Position numbers and translations under genes: made by a program
The notes under the pieces: model-generated
Seen by the model: only the letters and a program-made list of their open reading frames with translations
The model's database searches: none
Told to the model about the DNA's origin: nothing
Shown here: in pieces, positions 1 through 6,056 of the stretch
Position numbering within the stretch: position 1 is the first letter of the stretch
How the letters are laid out: each line of letters opens with the position of its first letter
Assembly (NCBI GenBank): GCA_014239625.1
Contig: JAAZYN010000240.1
Span: 1 to 6,056 of the forward strand
DNA length: 6,056 nt
Direction: 5' to 3'
DNA from: Myxococcales bacterium
GTDB taxonomy: Bacteria; Myxococcota_A; UBA9042; PHBI01; JAAZYN01

Positions 1-126
1 GCACGTGGCATACCTGAAACGCAGGCGCGCGCGCTGCTCACCGAAGCCTTTATCGCAGAAGCCATTGACCAGATTGCAGACGAGGACGTGCGGGCCGCCT
101 TGATGGACACGACACGCACCTGGCTC
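1..126 (+). CDS. sufD: SufD-type Fe-S cluster assembly protein, C-terminal fragment (5' and 3' incomplete)
   Basis: The reading frame is open from base 1 and encodes about 42 residues, including RGIPETQARALLTEAF, an acidic AIDQIADEDVRAAL stretch and a final RTWL. This is the pattern of the extreme C-terminus of SufB/SufD-family proteins (SRGI-x-x-x-x-A, then AF-x-x-E, then a short helix ending in WL). SufD acts in the cytoplasm within the SufBCD scaffold that builds Fe-S clusters. A normal SufD stops within a few residues of this WL. Here no stop occurs: the frame runs on to TAG at 442-444 through DNA that is antisense to a kinase gene, giving about 105 residues with no family resemblance. 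The GTG at 88 is internal, not a start. The N-terminal ~400 residues lie left of the window. Assignment to SufD rather than SufB is inferred from the short tail, and no SufC or SufS neighbour is visible. Confidence 0.72.
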
Positions 127-128
127 AC
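117..128. other. Junction joining truncated sufD (+) to truncated kinase gene (-)
   Basis: SufD-like coding on the plus strand remains recognisable to about position 126 (RTWL). Kinase-like coding on the minus strand remains recognisable down to about position 117 (ISVVSQV). Beyond that, each frame is just the antisense of the other gene. The two similarities therefore meet or overlap by roughly ten bases, with no intergenic DNA, stop codon or terminator between two convergent genes. No insertion-sequence ends or target duplication are visible. A deletion between convergent neighbours, an inversion breakpoint, or a chimeric read or contig would all look like this. Confidence 0.7.
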
Positions 129-599
129 CACGCTGATGATGACCTCGGTACTCAACGGCGACTCGCGCTCCATCAGGTCCGACAGGGGCTCGCCTTCGAG
201 ATACTCCATCGCCAGGTACAGCTCGTCGTCTTCGGTCTGTCCGAAGTCGTGCAGCTTGATGGTGTTCGGGTGGCCCAGAGTCGCTACCGCCCGGGCTTCG
301 CGCTGGAACCGCTTGACCGCCGTGATGTCGCTCATGAGCCGCCGGTGCAGGAACTTGAGCGCGACCTTGCGCCCGATGGGCACCTGCTCGGCGAGATATA
401 CGCTGCCCATCCCGCCGGAACCCAGCTTCCGCTCTATCTTGTAGCGGCCTGCCAAGACGCGCCCGATGCGGGGATCTGCTCCATCCACCGTAATATTGTC
501 GGCCGGGATGGTGATAGAGCCGTCATGCGGACAGGTGCGGGCGTCCGTCAGCTGAATGCACTCCGGGCAGACGCGCTGGCCAGACGGAGCGTCGGTCAC
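117..599 (-). CDS. Hanks-type Ser/Thr protein kinase, N-terminal part only (3' truncated)
   Basis: About 160 residues are recognisable. They start with a Cys-rich zinc-ribbon-like head (C11, C14, C23, with H25) followed by the kinase N-lobe. RYKIERKLGSGGMGSVYLAE (52-71) contains the glycine-rich ATP loop, KVALKFL carries the ATP-anchoring Lys (about K82), and FQREARAVATLGHPN carries the helix-C Glu (about E101). The hinge region is LYLAMEYLEGEPLSDLM. The product would be a cytosolic-facing eukaryotic-like kinase of the kind abundant in Myxococcota. Everything after ISVVSQV is missing, including the HRD catalytic loop, the DFG motif and the C-lobe, so this piece cannot phosphorylate substrates by itself. 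The same frame stays open to base 1 but reads nonsense there, antisense to sufD. The chosen start is GTG 599-597, because the Cys head precedes any later start. It overlaps the cyclophilin stop as GTGA, which suggests translational coupling; no strong Shine-Dalgarno is present. Confidence 0.83.
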
Positions 600-1432
600 T
601 TGCCAGCCGTCCAGCGGATCTCCATCGCGTCGATGTGGACGGGATCCTTTGGTTTGGTAGGCTTCTCTTTGTCCGGGTCGAGCCTCGGCGCGTTGGCGAT
701 CTTGCTCACGATGTCGAGATTGTCGCAGGTCCCCAGCGCTGCGTACTTGTTCTTCAAGTGGGTCGCCCGTTTGGTCGTGATGAAGAACTGGCTGCCGTGG
801 GAGTCTTCGCCTGCGTCCACCATACCCATGGCGCCTGGCTTGTCGTACCGCGCGTTGGCGGTGTCCTCGCGCGCCACCACCCAGCCTGGCCCCTTGGACT
901 TCCACGCCGGGCCGCGTCCTCTGGAGACCGCCGGGTTACCCGTCTGAATCAGGAAGTTCCGCACCAGGCGATGAAAAGGGAGGCCCGTGTAAAAACGGCT
1001 GCGGCTCTTCTTTCCGGTGTCTGGATCCCGCCACAGGAGCTGCCCGGTCGCCAGCGCGACCACGTTGGTCACGGTCTGAGGGGCGTTGTCACGGTCCAGC
1101 TCGCAGTGGATTTCGCCCAGGCGCGTCTTGATCACCATGGACAGGGTGGTGCCGTCGCCGGGGACCTTGCCCATGATCCGCTTGATGTCGGCTTCGCTAT
1201 ATGTCTTCAGCGTCCGTTTGTGGGGCGTGACGGGGGCCGCGCCGCCCGTCACGGCCGCGACGGCTCCGCTCGCGCCGCGAGTCGCGCGGTCGAGGTGTTG
1301 CTTGAGCACCGCGGTGGAGACGCGCTCATCCAGGTCGGCGTCCCGGGGCGACAGGCACCCGACGAGCGTCAAGGTCAGCATCGACGCTGTGGTGAGTTTG
1401 AGGGCTTGTCTAGCGTGCATCGCCGCGGACAT
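596..1432 (-). CDS. Cyclophilin-type peptidyl-prolyl cis-trans isomerase, predicted lipoprotein
   Basis: The 278-residue protein should catalyse cis-trans isomerisation of X-Pro bonds during folding of exported proteins. Residues 1-26 form a signal peptide with a hydrophobic stretch ending in the lipobox LVGC (lipid Cys C26), so it is probably anchored in the envelope. A ~70-residue Ala/Thr-rich linker follows, then the cyclophilin domain from about 97 to 275. Visible family landmarks are FHR (153-155), F160 and Q163 in FHRLVRNFLIQTGNP, GAMGMVDAG (200-208), GSQFFIT (213-219) and KYAALG. These match the R-F-Q and GSQFF active-site signature. The usual Trp of the W-L-D-G-x-x segment is replaced, as in many bacterial forms. 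ATG 1432 is preferred over the in-frame ATGs at 1456 and 1453 because GGAGG (minus strand) lies 9 bases upstream of it and the signal peptide then has normal length. The stop overlaps the kinase start by four bases, implying a shared transcript. Confidence 0.9.
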   Translation of the reverse strand: MSAAMHARQALKLTTASMLTLTLVGCLSPRDADLDERVSTAVLKQHLDRATRGASGAVAAVTGGAAPVTPHKRTLKTYSEADIKRIMGKVPGDGTTLSMVIKTRLGEIHCELDRDNAPQTVTNVVALATGQLLWRDPDTGKKSRSRFYTGLPFHRLVRNFLIQTGNPAVSRGRGPAWKSKGPGWVVAREDTANARYDKPGAMGMVDAGEDSHGSQFFITTKRATHLKNKYAALGTCDNLDIVSKIANAPRLDPDKEKPTKPKDPVHIDAMEIRWTAGK

Positions 1433-1684
1433 ATCAACAAACCTCCGCCGCATCAATCTTCAAACCCCAACGCCTCGACGCGCCTCCGGCGGGGCTGGGG
1501 TAGATGAGGAGCAGGGATCGCGCCCAGGCTCTTCGCCACCGCGTCTGCGGGCATCCCGAGAGAGGGCGGGCTGTGCGTCTCAATGTGCGGTCGCGTCCGC
1601 AGCCGGCCGGCGACAGAGGCACGCATGGGCTCGCCCAGGTGTGCGAGCCTCGTCGGTTTTATCGGCCACCGGCGGCCAGCGGCG
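1433..1684. other. Intergenic gap between the two lipoprotein genes, no gene recognised
   Basis: These 252 bases separate the AgmX/PglI-type lipoprotein stop from the cyclophilin start. I find no credible gene on either strand: the open frames here are Arg/Ser/Gly-rich products of high GC with no domain or usable ribosome site. There is a short GGCC-based palindrome near 1664-1677, but no following T run, so it is not a convincing terminator. The length leaves room for a separate promoter for the cyclophilin-kinase pair, although no clear -35/-10 pair stands out. Confidence 0.5.
1442..1446 (-). promoter_or_regulatory. Shine-Dalgarno GGAGG deciding the cyclophilin start
   Basis: On the minus strand GGAGG stands nine bases before ATG 1432. 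The two upstream in-frame ATGs at 1456 and 1453 would place this site inside the gene, so it argues for the shorter protein. Confidence 0.6.
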
Positions 1685-3136
1685 TCAGCGGGGCGAGGTC
1701 GGTGGTCGCAGTACGACGGGGATCATCGCTTGCACGGGCTTGCCGCCGCCGGGCGCCTGAAACGTCCAGCTCTTTGCCTTCAGCGCCACGCAGAGCTTCA
1801 GGTCTTCGGGCGGATTGCCGCGCTTGGAGAAGCCAGCCTTGTTGGACCTGCCGTCCTTGGTGATCTGCATCCCGATGGTCAACGAGCCGGAGAAGGCGCG
1901 GTCGCTCCCAGCAGCTTTGACGTGATCGAGGTAGCACTGTTTGATCTCGGCCAGGTGGGCCCTCATTGCGGTGGTCACCAGCCCGCGAGAGGCGTCTTGG
2001 TCGGAGGTCGCGATTCGACCCAGCGCCACCGTCCCGGTCCCGCTCTCGGCCTGTTTCTTGAGCTTGGCCGCCATGGCGGGGGCCACGGTCTCACCGCGCT
2101 TGGACAAGTCGATCTCGGTGATGAGCGGTTTGCGGGCTGCGGCTCTGAGCGCGCTGTGGTCGCCCTGACGGATCCGTCTGGCGATGTGGCCGCCGAGGGC
2201 CTCGGTCGTGACGGCGCCACTGCAGTTGGTCAGCGCAGCCGCGGCTGCTGGAGCGGCTACAGCGATGCGCGGCGTACAGCCGCTCTTCGGCGTCGCCGCG
2301 GCCGCCGTCAGGCGCACCGTCTCGCCGACCCTCGTCGTCGTGTCAGGGGCGACGACGATCCAATAGTCCTTCTTGTCGTTGGCCGAGCACAGGGGCTCGC
2401 CCAGGGCCCGCACGACCGCCGGCGTGACGCGGCCGGAGTTGGCACGCGGCGCCGCCGGGCAGCCTTGTGCCAGCGTCGTGATGGGCACTCCCCCGGCCAC
2501 CGACGCCGCGGGAAACACCGCGCCGGAGGGGCCGATGAACACCTTCGCGTTCGCCCCCTCTTTACCGATGAACAACGCCAGGTGCGCGGCGCCGGGGAGG
2601 GGCGCTCGGGGTGACGCGACCTGGGGCATCTGAATGGCGAGCGCGCCACCTCCGGCGACGGCCACTCGGATCTCGGTGAAGCCCGCTCGGGAGGCCGACT
2701 GCATCACGTTCCACAGGGCCCCCGCCCCGAGGGACGCGTCGATGTGGGCGTTGAGCACCTCGCCTCCCTTGCGCGCGCCCTCAAGCGCTCGTGCCCACGG
2801 GGCTACAGGCCCGGCCGAGTGAGCGGAGCTGGGATCCGGCAGGGCGGTGGCCATCCCCTGTGTATCTCTGAGCACGAGCTTGGCTTTTTCGTCCATCAAG
2901 ACAGCCGGAGCGCCGGCCGTGAGCTCGCTGTTGGACGTCGCTTTCGGCAGGGTGACCACGCCGTGCGGCCTCGTCGCCACGGCGCTCGTCGCCGCCGGGC
3001 CCTTGGCCTGGTTGACGCCTTTCCCCAGCGGGGGCCCGTCCAGCGTTGGTCCAGGTTTGGACCGCTCTGCGCCACACCCCAGGGTGAGGGTGGCCATGGT
3101 CACTCCGATAAGCACGCGATGTCGTCGTTGCAGCAT
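1685..3136 (-). CDS. Predicted lipoprotein with AgmX/PglI-like C-terminal domain
   Basis: This 483-residue exported protein has a basic start (MLQRRHR), a hydrophobic segment and a lipobox-like TLGC (C21); Thr at -3 makes the lipobox slightly weak. Residues ~22-120 are a low-complexity Pro/Ala/Gly linker. Residues ~122-170 (GEVLNAHID, LWNVMQSASRAGFTEIRVAV) resemble the periplasmic fold of ExbD/TolR-type proteins. Two close cysteine pairs (C226/C250 and C287/C305) could form disulfides. Residues ~385-475 fit the AgmX/PglI C-terminal pattern: HLAEIKQCYLDHV (C401), then GSLTIGMQITKDG, then DLKLCVALKAKSWTFQAPGGG (C449), the two cysteines being a family hallmark. AgmX/PglI proteins are linked to gliding machinery in Myxococcus, but the domain is widespread in exported proteins of this group, so motility is not implied. 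Start ATG 3136 is chosen because GGAGG lies just upstream; the frame stays open to 3592, but that extension only overlaps lysR. It lies 32 bases after lysR on the same strand, so the two are probably co-transcribed. Confidence 0.8.
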   Translation of the reverse strand: MLQRRHRVLIGVTMATLTLGCGAERSKPGPTLDGPPLGKGVNQAKGPAATSAVATRPHGVVTLPKATSNSELTAGAPAVLMDEKAKLVLRDTQGMATALPDPSSAHSAGPVAPWARALEGARKGGEVLNAHIDASLGAGALWNVMQSASRAGFTEIRVAVAGGGALAIQMPQVASPRAPLPGAAHLALFIGKEGANAKVFIGPSGAVFPAASVAGGVPITTLAQGCPAAPRANSGRVTPAVVRALGEPLCSANDKKDYWIVVAPDTTTRVGETVRLTAAAATPKSGCTPRIAVAAPAAAAALTNCSGAVTTEALGGHIARRIRQGDHSALRAAARKPLITEIDLSKRGETVAPAMAAKLKKQAESGTGTVALGRIATSDQDASRGLVTTAMRAHLAEIKQCYLDHVKAAGSDRAFSGSLTIGMQITKDGRSNKAGFSKRGNPPEDLKLCVALKAKSWTFQAPGGGKPVQAMIPVVLRPPTSPR

Positions 3137-3140
3137 TGCG

Positions 3141-3145
3141 CCTCC
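3141..3145 (-). promoter_or_regulatory. Shine-Dalgarno GGAGG deciding the AgmX/PglI-type lipoprotein start
   Basis: On the minus strand GGAGG lies four bases before ATG 3136, within the 32-base gap after the lysR stop. It is immediately followed by the codons of the signal peptide. This fixes the start at 3136 rather than at any upstream in-frame codon inside lysR. Confidence 0.6.
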
Positions 3146-3168
3146 GTACTCAGTCACAGCGCGGGTGG

Positions 3169-4056
3169 TCAACGGAAATGTCGGCGCAGCACTTCCATGA
3201 AGGCCTTGGTCACGCTGCTGACCGCCCGGTCGGGCGCCACCACGACATTCAACTGGCGGCGCAGCGGCGTGTCGCCGCAGGGGAGCCCGCCGTGGTCTCC
3301 CTGGCTCAGGGCGTATCGGCTGACGAAGCCGGCGCCGATCCCTTCGCGGACCATGCGCTTGATGCTCTCGATGGATCGCAGCTCCATCACCGCTTGAAGT
3401 CGCACGCCGCCTTTGGCCGCAGCGGTATCGAGCATCTCGCGAATGGCTGTCCCCGACTCGAACAACACCATCGGCGTGTCCTCCAGGTCGGCCCACCCGA
3501 AGTCGGTCACCCGGGGGTCGTTGAGGGGGTGGTCCGGCGGCAGGATCAGCACCAGCTCGTCGGTCAGCCACTCGCGCTCCTCGAGGTGCCATCGGTGGGC
3601 CTCACGCCCGCCGGCGGTCACGATTCCCACGTCGATGAGCCCGTCGACCAAGGCTCGGCGCACCCCGGCGCTGCCCTGCTCTTTGACGAACAGCCCGATG
3701 TCCGGATGGTCGCTCAACAGCTCCCGCAGCAGCGGCGGCAGCAGGTAGGTGGTGGCCGTCGCGCCGCCGCCGATCCTGAGGCGACCTCGTACGCTCCCGC
3801 TTACGTCGGCGACCGCCGCATAGCCAGCCTCGATCTCGCGAATAGCTCCCTCGGCGTGTCTACGGAACACCTCTCCGGCTTCGGTCAGCACCATGCCGCG
3901 CGGCGTGCGCTGGAACAGCTTTTCTCCGAGCTCATTTTCCAGCCGCGCCAACTGTGAACTCACCGCTGGCTGTGTTAAATGCAGCTCTGCCGCCGCCCTC
4001 GTCATGTTTTTGAGGCGCGCGATGACCAGAAAACTTCGCAGTGGCGTGAGTTCCAT
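3169..4056 (-). CDS. LysR-family transcriptional regulator
   Basis: The protein has 295 residues, the normal LysR length. Its N-terminal winged helix-turn-helix (about 1-60) reads MELTPLRSFLVIARLKN, then TRAAAELHLTQPAVSSQLARLE and LGEKLFQRTPRGMVLTEAG, a near-textbook LysR signature. A linker helix follows to about residue 88. The effector-binding region starts at RGRLRIGGGATATTYLLPPLL and continues to the end, with the expected two-subdomain pattern (SAGVRRALVDGLIDVGIV; IKRMVREGIGAGFVSRYAL). It should act as a DNA-binding tetramer responding to a small ligand. Divergent placement next to aconitase, with an inverted repeat between them, suggests it regulates itself and possibly aconitase, perhaps in response to a TCA-cycle or related organic acid; the ligand is inference. 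No Shine-Dalgarno precedes ATG 4056, which fits a leaderless transcript. The reading frame is intact, unlike those of aconitase and the kinase. Confidence 0.93.
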   Translation of the reverse strand: MELTPLRSFLVIARLKNMTRAAAELHLTQPAVSSQLARLENELGEKLFQRTPRGMVLTEAGEVFRRHAEGAIREIEAGYAAVADVSGSVRGRLRIGGGATATTYLLPPLLRELLSDHPDIGLFVKEQGSAGVRRALVDGLIDVGIVTAGGREAHRWHLEEREWLTDELVLILPPDHPLNDPRVTDFGWADLEDTPMVLFESGTAIREMLDTAAAKGGVRLQAVMELRSIESIKRMVREGIGAGFVSRYALSQGDHGGLPCGDTPLRRQLNVVVAPDRAVSSVTKAFMEVLRRHFR

Positions 4057-4057
4057 A

Positions 4058-4088
4058 GATTGATTCTATCGTGATGATAGAATCAATC
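4058..4088. promoter_or_regulatory. Perfect inverted repeat, likely LysR operator
   Basis: Arms GATTGATTCTATC (4058-4070) and GATAGAATCAATC (4076-4088) are exact reverse complements around the five-base spacer GTGAT. The site contains the LysR consensus T-N11-A (T4067 to A4079) within CTATC-N5-GATAG. It is strikingly AT-rich against the GC-rich surroundings and begins one base before the lysR start codon. Binding here would block lysR expression (autorepression) and lies about 80 bases upstream of the aconitase start, where it could activate or repress that gene. Confidence 0.8.
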
Positions 4089-4090
4089 AA
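4063..4090 (-). promoter_or_regulatory. Candidate sigma-70-type promoter for lysR, predicting a leaderless mRNA
   Basis: Reading leftward on the minus strand, TTGATT (4090-4085) and TAGAAT (4068-4063) form a -35/-10 pair with a 16-base spacer. The -10 matches five of six consensus positions. The sixth base after the -10 is followed directly by the A of ATG 4056, so the transcript would start at or next to the initiation codon. That agrees with the lack of a ribosome binding site. The promoter is buried in the inverted repeat, as expected for autorepression. This is pattern-based only. Confidence 0.45.
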
Positions 4091-4154
4091 CTTCATTTAT
4101 GCTGCGCCGTGGCTTAAGGTTCATTCGCCCCGAACGAAAAGCCCATTTCCCGCC

Positions 4155-4161
4155 AGGAAGG
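4155..4161 (+). promoter_or_regulatory. Ribosome binding site of the aconitase gene
   Basis: AGGAAGG lies seven bases before ATG 4169 at the right end of the divergent spacer. It supports that start, from which the protein aligns with the usual AcnA N-terminus. I could not find a convincing -35/-10 pair for this gene; TAGAAT at 4078-4083 is a possible -10 without a matching -35. Confidence 0.6.
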
Positions 4162-4168
4162 TGACCTC

Positions 4169-6056
<1,888 letters not shown>

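Noticed and set aside
635..1507. Long plus-strand open frame opposite the cyclophilin gene
   Set aside because: It is the antisense shadow of a well-supported cyclophilin; such frames are common at high GC, and it shows no domain or ribosome site.
1434..1622. Small minus-strand frame of 62 codons in the gap before the cyclophilin gene
   Set aside because: Ends inside the cyclophilin start region in another frame, has no good ribosome site, and is composed of Arg/Ser/Pro-rich sequence without recognisable features.
1660..1680. Possible terminator after the AgmX/PglI-type lipoprotein gene
   Set aside because: The GGCC-based stem is only four to five pairs and no T run follows it.
1583..2614. 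Plus-strand open frame of 343 codons opposite the AgmX/PglI-type lipoprotein gene
   Set aside because: Gly/Arg-rich translation without motifs, entirely antisense to a gene with a signal peptide and a recognisable C-terminal domain.
3137..3592. N-terminal extension of the AgmX/PglI-type lipoprotein frame up to 3592
   Set aside because: It runs inside lysR in another frame, is Arg/Gly/Pro-rich without family resemblance, and would bury the signal peptide and the GGAGG site before ATG 3136.
3136..3957. Plus-strand open frame opposite lysR
   Set aside because: Antisense shadow of an intact, full-length LysR protein.
4121..4137. GTTC-N9-GAAC imperfect palindrome in the spacer as a second operator
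   Set aside because: Arms of only four bases in a GC-rich region; could be chance, and no matching copy is seen elsewhere in the window.

Overview
This is a GC-rich bacterial window that looks like a member of the Myxococcota/Bradymonadota (old 'deltaproteobacteria'). The lineage guess rests on two things: a Hanks-type Ser/Thr kinase with an N-terminal zinc-ribbon-like Cys cluster, and a lipoprotein ending in what looks like an AgmX/PglI C-terminal domain. Both are typical of that group. It is an inference from gene content, not a phylogenetic placement.

Layout. Positions 1-126 carry the last ~42 codons of a SufD-type Fe-S assembly protein (+). It stops making sense at about 117-128, where it meets, tail to tail, the first ~160 codons of a Ser/Thr kinase on the minus strand (599 down to ~117). 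Leftward from there, the minus-strand genes in order of transcription are a LysR regulator (4056-3169), an AgmX/PglI-type lipoprotein (3136-1685), a 252-bp gap without a recognisable gene, a cyclophilin-type peptidyl-prolyl isomerase lipoprotein (1432-596), and the kinase, which starts inside the cyclophilin stop codon. Diverging from lysR on the plus strand is an aconitase of the AcnA type (from 4169 to beyond the window end). The 112-bp divergent spacer holds a perfect 13-bp-arm inverted repeat that is a good LysR operator candidate. It also overlaps a plausible promoter that would give a leaderless lysR transcript.

The most notable signal is that the sequence is broken in two places. (1) At ~117-128 two 3'-truncated genes are fused head-on. 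(2) At 5703-5818 a 116-bp segment interrupts the aconitase next to its Fe-S cluster loop and shifts the frame. Its ends share the 7-mer CGCCGCC, and removing it restores a gap-free aconitase. Read on the minus strand, the insert resembles the antiporter-motif region of a Bcr/CflA-like MFS drug transporter. Both breaks could be real rearrangements or artefacts of amplification or assembly; the sequence alone cannot decide, but reads across the junctions can.

How the genes may work together: LysR probably controls itself and perhaps the divergent aconitase. The two lipoproteins and the kinase look like envelope and signalling functions. The cyclophilin and kinase are probably translationally coupled. 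I see no CRISPR array, tRNA, rRNA, transposase or convincing new multi-gene system.
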